From Dermanyssus gallinae (Eukaryota; Arthropoda; Arachnida; Mesostigmata; Dermanyssidae): a stretch of 64,000 nt of DNA. The notes under the pieces were generated by a model. It searched no databases. It saw only the letters and a list, made by a program, of their open reading frames with translations, and was not told the origin of the DNA. A program made the position numbers and the translations under genes. Positions within the stretch are counted from its first letter, which is position 1, and each line of letters opens with the position of its first letter. Location of the stretch: positions 10,001 through 74,000 of the forward strand of contig QVRM01005255.1 of assembly GCA_003439945.1 (NCBI GenBank), written 5' to 3'. Positions 1-19,173 of this stretch are shown here, in pieces.

Positions 1-172
1 TTCAGACTCTACCTGGGGAGCAACCTACCCGCCAAATCCTTCACTAATAGTGGATCGTAACCACAAATCAAAAGCTCACCGCCATAGCAAAACATACCAC
101 ATACCAATCGCACAATACTCTATATCAAGGTGCTGATCATGCTTGTCCCTGACCACACAATATAGCATGGTA

Positions 173-208
<36 letters not shown>

Positions 209-740
209 GCACGTTACATAAATAACCACACACAACCGACATTCTTAACCGCCTAAACGTGATGTATGTGTCAGAGGTCGGGCCGTGGAGTACCATTGCC
301 ACGCGAAAGCCACGAAGCAGTCACCACAGATCCGCATAAAACAACAACAACAACAACACCACCCATAACATCCATATCCAATCGCCGAAAATCGTCACTG
401 CCATGACCACGGCTAACCATGATTGATGTCAGCGATCGCTCGATCACTCTAAGAGGCTAGAAGTGGAGGCGATGACGCCACTCAAACACAGCACAACGAT
501 CGAAGGAAGAGCACTACGTTCACGTTCCGTAGTAGGACGAAGCCTCGAACACCACGAACTACTACGGCATACTAGGTAACAACGATCGGTAGACATCAAA
601 AATCGGCGTACTGGCGACAACCCGACCCGCTTAGAATGGCCGGCCTGGTCGTCAGCAAGCTTCGGCGCCGGCGATACGCTCTAGAAAAGGCCATTTTCGG
701 TTGGATTTGTGTAGATTTTTCACGACCGAACATCGCTCAC
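1..740. other. Gene-poor left edge, probably intron of a minus-strand gene
   Basis: No coding exon is recognised here. A (TA)n tract lies at about 173-206 and a short CAA-rich tract near 340-358. From about 420 onward the DNA becomes CpG-rich, continuous with the promoter-like region that follows. If the exon proposed at 741-882 is real, this stretch is the start of its first intron. Confidence 0.4.
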
Positions 741-882
741 CATCTTGCACGTCGACGGGCCCAGCCGAAAAAGAACAGCTAGCAGACGACGCCTGCCGGC
801 GGAGAAAAACGACAACAGTAGCCGTAGCGGCCACGCAGTAGGCAGAGATCATCGCCGTCATCCGTTCATCCGGCGCCGCCAT
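741..882 (-). CDS. Probable first coding exon of an unidentified membrane-anchored protein (partial gene)
   Basis: The minus strand has an ATG at 882-880 inside the motif AAAATGGCGGC, which resembles a YY1-type initiator and start site. It opens 47 codons beginning MAAPDERMTA. A strong donor follows: the exon ends CAAGATG at 741 and the intron begins GTGAGC at 740, in phase 1. Residues about 11-27 are hydrophobic (ISAYCVAATATVVVFL) and are followed by RRQ, which fits a signal anchor. The surrounding 420-1000 bp are CpG-rich, unlike most of the window, as expected for a housekeeping promoter. The protein family is not recognised, and later exons would lie at lower coordinates or outside the window. 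It could still be a chance frame in a CpG island. Confidence 0.45.
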
Positions 883-1010
883 TTTGCAAATCGGTTTGTG
901 TTGAGGCGAGTTATAGCAGTTCGAAAGGCGGAGCGCGAACAGAGAAAGAGTCCGGCGGCGAGAAAGAGCGAAACCCAATATGAAAATCCGATATACTGAG
1001 ACAGTTGGAA
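876..1010 (-). promoter_or_regulatory. CpG-rich promoter-like region with a YY1-like motif
   Basis: A GC-rich block holds the sequence GCCGCCATTTTG on the plus strand, which is the reverse of a YY1-like AAAATGGCGGC element. It overlaps the proposed start codon at 880-882. YY1 sites that overlap start codons are known in animal housekeeping genes; the promoter role here is an inference. Confidence 0.35.
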
Positions 1011-1699
1011 ATCGTATTTTCAGCATATTTCGCCTGGTTCTCGACTTTAATTTTGCCTGGTTTACAGAGACAGAGAAAAGCAATTATGCGTATATAGTCG
1101 CATAACCAAGCACTCGATCACTACTCAGTCCACTTAGATTTTTTTTCGGCGACAGTAAATTTGGCGGGCTGCTTCTTTTCGATTAATTTGTTTTCGGAAG
1201 TAAGCTGGAAATTTGCTTCTATTTTGCACCAAAGTTTAGCCTCATCATGTGGAGTGAGTCTCGCGCGTAGCGAGGTTGGAGATTCCCGGTAGCGTGATAA
1301 CACACGTTTAGTTGATTCCCCATGAGTACAATGTTTACAATATATAAAAGTACAGTTTAATGCACATACTATAAAAAATAAAATGTGATGTTGATTAGTT
1401 ATCAAGCAATAATAATATTGTAAATATTATATATTGAATATATTAATAATCGTGATGTGAATGTGCATGTTCATTATAAACCCTTGCTTAAAAAACGAAT
1501 AATATATGTCTAATAAGCATGTTTCAAACTGTGAGTTAAATCTTTACTGTAACACCAAAATAAACGTGTTTAAGATATTTTAAAAACTAAACGAGCTAGT
1601 GGTATTTTTTTTGTAAGTCGTATATAGGGTACCGATGTTCTTAGCACTTTTTCATGTAAATCAGACCCAATTTTAATAATGCACACTGTATTGTTAGTT
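1011..1699. other. Intergenic DNA, nothing recognised
   Basis: This is AT-rich DNA. A 94-codon minus-strand open frame lies at 1121-1405, but it has no recognisable domain and no convincing splice context. No gene is supported. Confidence 0.4.
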
Positions 1700-1713
1700 A
1701 GTCACGGTCATGG

Positions 1714-1848
1714 ACTGAAGTAATACCACAAGTATCCCGGTCATGTAGGTTAGGGGGTCACCAGGTTTTTAGTGGGTTTGAGAGTCCCACACTACCCAGA
1801 CCAAAGGGTGTGCGTTATGCATTTTTGTTCCTGGCCCCTGTAAAAAAA
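1714..1848 (+). repeat. SINE-like retroposon (family S4) with intact target-site duplication
   Basis: This is a 135-bp element ending in a run of A. It is flanked by perfect 14-bp direct repeats, AGTCACGGTCATGG, at 1700-1713 and 1849-1862. The same body recurs at 11185-11320 (+), about 11345-11480 (-) and 61248-61389 (-). The A tail and target-site duplications show insertion by target-primed reverse transcription. Confidence 0.8.
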
Positions 1849-2269
1849 AGTCACGGTCATGGGATTGTTAACGTAAAAATTACTTTTCAAAAAACACCAC
1901 AGGAAAAAACTAACGGTTTTAAATCGCCATATCTTGAAGAACTGTGAACAACCCCATTACGCAAGATTCTGTACGAATGTAAACCACTCATGAAAATAAT
2001 AAAACCTATCTATCTACGCAGGATTATTCGTCCGGAGTACTTTATTCTCAAAACCTGGCTTGCTCTATGGCTTGTGGTACTATGTTATGGGAAATTTAAC
2101 TCGCATCGATTTTATTCAGGTTTAGCCGAAAATAATTAGAAATCTTGATTCGATAATGCTCGTCATCAACTCTGGAATGAAAATAACAGGGGCCAACGAT
2201 TTGTTTAGGCCAGAGGCTACCTCAGACAGTCACATATGGCACATGTAATGGCTCTTCCATTCATGGCCA

Positions 2270-2404
<135 letters not shown>

Positions 2405-2627
2405 GACAGATTAAAATTAGCCTCATCGGAATAAATAATTTTCTTCACAAAGTTTCACGGCATCACGCTGCATCATCCCTAAAGCCTATGTGGCTTAATC
2501 TTGATTTACTGCGTCAGCTTAATCTTATATGGATACATCACTAGATCCGACCTCAAAATAGGCTATGTTGAAGAGCACGCAACACCCGTTTATTGAGGAC
2601 GTCTCAGAACTGATCTTTCAGGACATC

Positions 2628-2668
2628 GATTGTTCCGTGCGGAACAATCAATTTTCAGCCGAAAATTG
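2628..2668. repeat. Two adjacent perfect short palindromes
   Basis: GATTGTTCCG-TG-CGGAACAATC occupies 2628-2649. It is followed directly by CAATTTTC-AGCC-GAAAATTG at 2649-2668. Both stems are perfect, of 10 and 8 bp. Function is unknown; they may belong to a degraded DNA transposon. Confidence 0.6.
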
Positions 2669-2829
2669 ACGGCGACATTTTCAGCCAAAGGTGCGCTTTG
2701 CGGTCTTCCACGGCTCAAAGCACATCATAACCTGAACGAGCGAAACTTTTACGTAAGTCCATGAATCATGTTCTTACAAGGCCGCAGATTCTTGATGCAT
2801 AATGGAAACTTGTTTGTATATGTATGTAT

Positions 2830-2830
2830 G

Positions 2831-2876
<46 letters not shown>
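2830..2876. repeat. (TA)n microsatellite
   Basis: A TATG-rich lead passes into pure TA repeats of about 40 bp. Confidence 0.9.
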
Positions 2877-2880
<4 letters not shown>

Positions 2881-3065
2881 CGCCCTATGTGATGTTAAGT
2901 TCTCCAGAGTGGGGTTTGCGCCGCTTACTTGCAATAAACGTCGCTACAACATCTTTCCCTTGACACGCAACGTGGGGATGCCTTTGCTGCCCTCGTCTCT
3001 TCTCTCTGGAAGATGATTCACCACAGTATACCGGTGTGGACTACGTATAACTCGGATTTTTTGGC

Positions 3066-3337
3066 TCAGATATATATATATATATATATAAATATATATA
3101 TATATTTTTTTTTTATGGGACCGTCTTCTCCGGACGGCAAATTTATTTAAGTTCAATAACTCTTCATTGAGCTTGAAATTTCCATTATTACATAAATTCA
3201 AACAATTATAACTATTCAGGCAGAAAAGGCTATCGCCCGTGTCTGCCCGCTCTTGTGAGTGTGTCAACATCCTTCATATTGCATAACGGTGTTTAGTAAA
3301 TTTGTTTTTTATTTATGTTTTAAGTGTGTTGAAGGAC
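3066..3337 (-). repeat. LINE 3' tail ending in stem-loop, A-run and (TA)n
   Basis: Read on the minus strand, this follows the LINE reading frame that stops at 3338. It ends with the stem-loop CCGTC-CGGAGAA-GACGG, then CCCATAAAAAAA, then (TA)n. The same tail, separated from any reverse transcriptase, recurs at 29612-29785, 32262-32412 and 42430-42575, all on the plus strand. Confidence 0.7.
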
Positions 3338-4320
3338 TCATCCAAATACACATGATCTTAATACATCCGGTGAAATTAAACAAATCTGTTGTTTAAGTTT
3401 GGTTTTGCATTCATTTGTAGATAATTCTAATACACATATAAACAGATGAGGCAATCTGGCATTTAAGTTTACCAGGCGATAACTGAGCATTGAATAATTT
3501 GTCACAAGTCTTGTATATGGGTGTGTTACAACATTGTTTACAGCACTTCTGGTAGGATAAGCATTATTAGAAGTAGCTCCAAACGGTGTACGGTTCCTGC
3601 TATAGTGTGTCACAATGCTAAATATGTATATTCCATAAAAGTGCAATATATTTTTATCTCTCCATATGTCCTCAGTGGTTGTCCTATAGGCCAATCCAAA
3701 TACATTTCGTATGCATCTTTTCTGGAGAGTTACTATTGGTTTGACATTCGACTTAAATGAAGCACCGTATAACAAAACACCATATTTTAAGTGTGAAAAA
3801 ATAAATGCATAATACACGTTTTTCTTAAATTCAAGGGAGGCAATATGTCGTAACTTATGCAAAAGTAAAGCACCTGTCCTAAGTTTGTTTATCATATGTT
3901 TAATATGAACTTCCCATTTGATGTTATTCTGGAACGTCAGACCAAGGTATTTATAGTCGTGTACCTCACCAATTATAGGACAATTACAGTTTGCCTCAAG
4001 AACTAAGCTCGAGCCGGCAACAGAGTCGAAGCACAGCCTGGTATCATTACATCCGTTTAACGGCAGGTTTTCGACTTTCGTATTAGCATAACAACCTAAG
4101 GAAGCACATGAGTGGCAGGTAATGTTGAGTGGTGTTCAGCAGCGTACCCCATCTTGATTTTCATAATTTCGTCTTCTTACATTAGACATAGATTGTTGAT
4201 TCGCAACCAGAGATTAAATCCTCGCCATAGTACTTGTTACCTTTTCTATAGCTCATTTCTGGTATCACTCTCAATAAGAATGCATGTATCATCCGCGAAC
4301 TGAACTATTTCACATCATTA
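3338..4320 (-). mobile_element. LINE retrotransposon remnant (C-terminal half of reverse transcriptase)
   Basis: A 185-codon open frame at 3338-3895 encodes the region after the RT catalytic core, with the typical segment FSHLKYGVLLYGASF. Further upstream on the same strand, near 4290, is the decayed catalytic motif FADDT in the context VQFADDTCILIES. Frames between the two are broken, so the element is dead. It is of jockey/CR1-like type, judged by motif only. Its 3' tail lies at 3066-3337. Confidence 0.75.
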
Positions 4321-4339
4321 CAAAATGAGTGTATATCGT

Positions 4340-4392
4340 TAATATTTTTTCCGTTCTGGGACCAACACTGTTTAATATATACATTAACGAAT

Positions 4393-4396
<4 letters not shown>
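4340..4396 (+). mobile_element. Inverted fragment of LINE reverse transcriptase
   Basis: The plus strand reads [14 protein letters not shown] before a stop. This is the RT motif that normally lies just before the FADD motif. It is in the opposite orientation to the adjacent minus-strand LINE, which does carry its own FADD near 4290. A local inversion or a head-to-head insertion is implied. Confidence 0.55.
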
Positions 4397-4572
<176 letters not shown>

Positions 4573-5896
4573 CGGTGTGTTCAAAACGTATCGCGACTTT
4601 TGAATTTTCGCGGGTTACGTATATTCGAATTTCGATTTTTGTGGCGTTATGTTGGTACTCATGTCTCTCACTTATGCCGACAAGCTCGGCCATTTTGAAT
4701 GTTCACTTAATTGTTGACAGCTGCTTTGCTTGCACGTGTTTTGGATCGTCTTCGATTTTTACCTATTCAAAAAAATGGATCAAAGAACCTGTATCAAATT
4801 GTGTGTGAAAAACGAAATTAAGTGCGCGGATGCATTCCGAATGTTGACTGTGGCATACGGAAAAGCTACCTTGGACCGAAGCAACGTTTATCGGTGGTAC
4901 AAAATGTTCTCAGAAGGCCGAGAAGATGTGAACGACGAAGAAGTGTGAAGACGTGCCGGACGCCCGAGCACTTCAACAACAGACGAAAAAATTAATGAAG
5001 TGGAGAAAATGGTATTGGCCAATCGTCGAATCACCGTTAGAGAAGTTGCTGAGGACCTAAACATATCGATTGGCTCGTGCCATTCGATTTTTATCAATGA
5101 TTTGGGCATGAGACGGGTCGCCGCGAAATTCGAACCAAAATCGCTCAATTGCGACCAAAAACAGCATCGCATGAACATTGCTAATGAGATGTTGGACTCT
5201 GTCCGCGACGACCCAAATTTGCTCCAGAGGGTCATAACTGGTGACGAATCGTGGGTTTATGGTTATGACGTGGAAACCAAAGCTCAATCATCTCAATGGA
5301 AGCTGCCGCACGAACCATGACCGAAAAAAGCGCGCCAAGTTCGGTCGAATGTGAAAGTTTTGCTGACAGTTTTCTTCGATTGCAGGGGCGTGGTGCATCA
5401 TGAGTTCTTGCCACAGGGTAGAACGGTCAATAAGGGATATTACCTGCAAGTTATGCGAAATTTGCGCGAAGCAATCCGCCAGAAACGCCCGGATTTGTGG
5501 AAGAACAAAAATTGGCTTTTGCACCACGATAACGCCCCTGCTCACACATCGTTGCTTGTGCGCGAGTTTTTGGCCAAAAACAACACACTAATGATGCCGC
5601 AGCCACCGTATTCCCCAGATCTGGCCCCCTGTGACTTTTTCTTGTTCCCTAAACTGAAGAGGCCCATGAAAGGACGACGTTACGCTACGCTTGACGAGAT
5701 AAAGACGGCATCGAAGGAGGAGCTGAACAAGATAAAAAAAAATGTTTTTTTGAAGTGCTTCGAAGATTGGAAAAACCGTTGGCACAAGTGTATAATATCT
5801 CATGGGGATTACTTTGAAGGGGACAAAATAGATATTCATGAATAAATGAATAATTTTTGAAAAAACACAAAAGTCGCGATACGTTTTGAACACCAT
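4573..5896 (+). mobile_element. mariner-type DNA transposon, inactivated
   Basis: Imperfect terminal inverted repeats of about 28-30 bp lie at 4573-4602 and 5868-5896, sharing TTCAAAACGTATCGCGAC. They differ by a 2-bp GT insertion on the left. Both ends abut TA, the mariner target. One frame of transposase, 4775-5845, fills most of the interior and carries two in-frame stop codons. Length of about 1.3 kb is normal for the family. Confidence 0.9.
4775..5845 (+). pseudogene. mariner transposase (D,D34D) with two premature stops
   Basis: The frame starts at ATG 4775 and runs 356 codons to a stop at 5843-5845 without any frameshift. TGA codons interrupt it at 4946-4948 and 5318-5320. The second lies between two prolines and looks like CGA to TGA decay. 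The N-terminal part has the helix-turn-helix region with the mariner WYKMFSEGRED motif. The catalytic triad is visible: D in TGDESWVYGYD, D in LLHHDNAPAH, and D in SPDLAPCDFF. There are exactly 34 residues between the second and third D, which defines mariner. The enzyme would cut and paste its own element at TA sites; this copy can make no full-length protein. Confidence 0.92.
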
Positions 5897-6197
5897 ATGT
5901 ATATATATAATTGCGCGTACTATAGGGCGATTGAGCCTGCACTCATTACTTTACCCATTAGTAAAGGAACACACCATTCTAACATTGTATGTTTGACGAC
6001 TCAATAGTCGTCAACTGTAGGCGCTAAACATCTGAGAAAAGAAAATATCTCCTAAGCTATGTGCTTTTAAGATTGTTGAAATGGGGCCTCTTTGCATTGC
6101 ATTTTAGAAGGAGAACTTTAGGGAGTATAATGAGAACGGCATGTTTTTCGCAGTTTTGATCATCATACAGCGGATGGTGCACATCCGTCCGGCGGAA
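5897..6197. other. Intergenic DNA, nothing recognised
   Basis: AT-rich sequence between the mariner and a SINE. No gene or repeat is recognised. Confidence 0.4.
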
Positions 6198-6411
6198 TAA
6201 TTTTTTTTTCTTGTTTTTTTTTTTAGATTTTTCGTAAGGCTATTGCCCATGTACGGTTTTTCATGTCATGGCTACTTTTAATCCACTCCGGCATTTACCT
6301 TGTCTAAATTGGAAACCATGCAAACCGATTTAGGAGTGGCCGGTCTGGGTCTCGAACCCAGTACTCCCGAATGCAAGACAAAGGCTTTGCCACTAAGCCA
6401 TCTTGCTCGGT
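6198..6411 (-). repeat. tRNA-derived SINE (family S3)
   Basis: Read on the minus strand, a tRNA-like head has an A box (TGGCTTAGTGG) and a B box (GGTTCGAGACC). A perfect T-arm is visible, CTGGG-TTCGAGA-CCCAG. A tRNA-unrelated body follows, then an A-rich tail near 6198-6232. The acceptor stem does not pair, so this is not a working tRNA gene. Internal pol III promoter elements are implied by the boxes. Confidence 0.65.
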
Positions 6412-7742
6412 GATATATTGCATATATGTATGTGCTTCTTTTTCTACCTTCACCAGATTTCTCAATATACGTAGCTCGTTAGTTAGACGTTACGGTTAAT
6501 GAATGCTGGTTTAGAATTTAAATAGTAATCTAGAATAGCAAGAAGGAATGATAAATGTTACTAGTCGCCTACAGCGTATGTACCTGAAATGGATCTCGGC
6601 CGCTTGTGTTCATCGGTTGATTTATGTAGCTCATTTGTAGCCTTGAAGGGTTGGCATTGTACCTTACGAGAAAGCGCTTTTCTTCTCGAAAAGAAGACGC
6701 GGTGTACAAATACTAGAATGTCTAGGATTAAAATTTCGCTCCTGGAGACGAAAATTTCGGTTCTCGCCTTGCCGACTAAACGTTGACGCATCAGTATTGT
6801 GAGTAAAGACACTTTCACTTCTGATTACTGCGAGCTCTGGGACTTGTGTAGAGGGTCATAAGCATTTACCCAAACCTCTTCACCTGCGACGAGCCTCGAG
6901 AACAAAACTATTTGCCTGCCAATAGGCTGAAGAAAGCTTGTCATGTGTGTGAACGAGAGAATTTCTAGCGACTTCAATTGTTGTTGTTGTTGCATAAAGC
7001 CAAACAGGCTGAAGCATGAAAAAGATAATGTTGTCCTTTTACACATATTGCTTATTTTTGTTTACAAAAACTTAAGCATTGTAAAATTGCGGTTTCATAA
7101 ATAAATCTTAAATTTTAAATCGCAAAATGGAAAGAAGTCCTTGTCTAATTCTACCGGAAATTTTGGAGACAGAAAGGCTCACGCCCCTTTTTTTGTTCTG
7201 CGTCAAATCACGAAGTATCCATGAACCAGATTTTTTGGTGAGTCCTAGGTGGAGAACGACACAGCATCCATTCTGTGAGTTAAATATTAACTCACACTCT
7301 GCTACGCGGGAAATTGCAAAACATTGTTAGGTCCCAAGGCTTACAACTCTGTTGAGTCTTATCCCGTGTATGAAATCGGTTGGCTGCCCTTGGAGCCAAT
7401 AAAACCTAGTGTAGCTCCCCATTCATCAATGTAACGCCCATACCATTGTCGACGTGATGGAATGATTGAAACAACCGGCAGCTATCGATTCCGGCGCGGC
7501 ATATATATAGGGCTACAAAAAAGTTTTTTTCGGTTTTGTCCGTAGAGAATCATTAAAAAAAACCTTCATGCAATCCTTCTTGCAATTTGGGTTCAAGTTT
7601 AGTTTGCATTAAGAAAGTAAGTGGAGCGACACTCCACTGTCTACTGGGAACGTGTGCACGGGTTCAAGTTATGATAACTTAAAATTATGTCGTAGTGCAA
7701 TCGGTCGCTATTATTTGAAACTTAAGCGTGCTTTTTATATAT

Positions 7743-7798
<56 letters not shown>

Positions 7799-8425
7799 GT
7801 ATATATATATATACCTCAAAACTACTTATGCGTTACCAAGAACGGAGTCCTTCGAGAATCGTCTGAGTGATGATATAAGTTTACGGATGTTATTTAACGT
7901 TCTTTATGAGACTAGAGCCGTGTCCACTAACTACTGGAAGGTTTCATGTTATAAAAATAGGTACTTTGTTACCGAATTTGCAATGCATGCATTTCGTATG
8001 AAATCATGTATGCAAAATAGGATTTATTAAGTATCGACGGGGTGCGAATGCAAGCTATGTGGATAATCGTATGATCTGTATCATCTATAACAGTGTACAA
8101 GACCGATATCGCTAAGAAAAGATGTTCGCTGATGTAGAAAAGCTGTACTACAAATTTATATAAACAACATATGGTCATAAAAAGAACATATGGCCATAGA
8201 ACAGCCTATGTTGTAACCCTTGTCAATCTTAATTAAAAAACGCTATACATATAATCTTACTTTGACCATATCAACATTAAAATCAAAATTGTCACGTCAC
8301 ATCCTTTCCGGACTAAAAAGTCGGCTGTCAGGAACATTCTCCGGGCATGCCATATCCCCTTGGAATGCCTGATTACTTCGGGCGTTTACTAATCACCGAA
8401 TTAACTCGCCGTCATCAGTATTAAT
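6412..8425. other. Intergenic DNA downstream of the M20 peptidase gene
   Basis: No recognised gene. A compound (TA)n tract lies at about 7736-7813. Open frames of 60-85 codons at 6561-6818 and 7127-7330 have no recognisable domain. A TTTATT at 8023-8028 is AATAAA on the minus strand and could be the poly(A) signal of the M20 gene, about 400 bp past its stop. Confidence 0.4.
8023..8028 (-). terminator. Candidate poly(A) signal of the PM20D2-like gene
   Basis: AATAAA on the minus strand, about 400 bp downstream of the stop codon. This is a six-base match only; the cleavage site cannot be seen. Confidence 0.3.
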
Positions 8426-16937
<8,512 letters not shown>

Positions 16938-17205
16938 AATGTTGGTCGTTACGTGCGAGGGCCGAGCACCTGACTCATGTCAGCTGCTGCCCAATAATCA
17001 CTCGTCACTGAACCTGTACGAGAACCAAACAAAACGAATGGAGACGTATATATGTACATTTACTTATACACGTATATTAGGTACTTGGCATTAGTGTGAT
17101 GCACGATTTTAGGGGGTTGCCGCGGTTTATATGGGATCATTGCTATTATAAACTATTTTATGTTTCTTTATTTCATCATTTGAGTTTAATGTTCTTTCGA
17201 TTTCC

Positions 17206-17251
<46 letters not shown>

Positions 17252-17575
17252 TAACACCCGGGCTGGACAGCAGTGCATTATCACCGGCACCTCGAGAAGC
17301 GTTTGCTTCGTGCTGCTGTTGAAAGAAGCAAGTGCAATTAATGTCGATTCGCACTACCTTGAACCCGTTCGACCTCGAAAAACGTCAAGTGCAAAATCAT
17401 CTCTGAGAACGAGGTCGAGGGTGTCGTTGTAGACATTAAGGATGTTAGTGATGTCATTGCTATGGTCGGCGGTCGACGTAGAAAATACCGAATTAACGCC
17501 CCTTGCAAGATTGGCAGCAAGGATCAGTACTCGAACGCATAGATGAAACTATTATGAAAGCGCAATGGGTAGCGG

Positions 17576-17616
<41 letters not shown>

Positions 17617-19129
17617 ACATGTACTAACGATAAATATATTCTGTCTTGTGTATGGTATGACCACAGTCATATATATATATATATATATATGAATATATAT
17701 ATACATATACATGATACTTCGTACATGCTTGAGGGCACAGTCGACATGTGCACTCTGTGTAGTCTTCGCGGAAGTTTGTAATCGAACAGACCAGATAATG
17801 ATAGCCACGAACTATGTATCTGGTATAGAGGTGGCGATTGTCACATGCAAGACCAGACCAGTGTTGAGAGGTATTAAAAATACCTAGGTCTCCAACCACT
17901 TGTTCAACTTTATTTTCCCATTTTGGGACCAAAAATTAGAATGATACTTTACGCGGCGGATGTCAACTACAGTCGAATTATGTCAACAACCGGTGCACAG
18001 TCTGACATGAGGTATACGAAGGGACGACTTACCCACATTGACAAGCAAAGTACTCATTGTACATTGCGAAACACTACTCAAGCAAATTACAGTTTGTGAC
18101 GATATATATATATATATATAATTGTAAAGTTTCCCAGGGAAACAATGTCATGCAGGCAGGAGCTGCAGTTAGCCATCTTATAAACAGGGTATTTCTGAAT
18201 GTTGATTCGTCTCAGACGCAGCACAGTGCTAGGCAACTTAATACTCACAGACGTTAGTCAACACTGATGGAATTAGTACCAAATCAGGATGCTGCTGAAC
18301 GTTACACTTAATATTATGTGAAGTGAGTCTCGGTGGTGCATGTGACCAGGTGAAGCGTGCCATAGACGCTACATTCGTGTGATTCTTGTGGTAATTTTAT
18401 CTTGAGGGTTCGTGAGGCTACGAGCAATTATAATAAAACGAGGATAAAACATACCCTCAGTGAAAAACTCTCAGTAAACAGAATACACACACTGCAAATA
18501 AAACCACCCGCAACGTCCTCTAAGTACTTCGATAGATCGGTAAAGGTTGTTATTATCGGCGGGTATTAGTCGTCACAGCTGGTATTACACGGTAAATCAA
18601 ATTGCCTCTGCTACCTCTAATAATAATAATAATCATCATCATCATCATAAAAAGACATGTCATTCAAACTCTTCATCAGCTTCTCTCACCTGGGTTTGAT
18701 GATCTGTGAACCTTTGTACAATAATTTATAAACGATGCAGAAAAAGCTTAAAACCTATTAATTCTATTCGATACTGCTACCGCTACAGTTTCGCTTTACA
18801 ACCATTTCCATTGGAACTAGTTTCGTTTAACTTTGACTTGACTACAGTCATTACCAATAGTCTACTCAACACTATTACTCCTACTATTATTATCATCTGC
18901 TGCCACCAATCGTACTAACCAGACTCGACAGCAAAATCCTATTTGCTCTCGACTGTCGACTTGAGGTGTTTTTGTCAACTGTGTTGCTGCTGCTGTTGCG
19001 GCCGGAAGGAATGTGTTAGCAAAGCAACCGCTGGCAATCAGCTGATGCCAAACCAACAGTTTTTGTCATCGATAGCCCGCCAGGTTAAGCTCGCTAAGCT
19101 GCAACAGCACCGACGAATGTGTATCCCCC

Positions 19130-19173
<44 letters not shown>

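Noticed and set aside
652..740. Continuation of the 741-882 frame to 652
   Set aside because: A strong GTGAGC donor at 740 makes this more likely intron.
6330..6411. Functional tRNA gene
   Set aside because: A and B boxes and the T-arm are good, but the acceptor and anticodon stems do not pair and an A-tailed body follows, so it is a SINE head.
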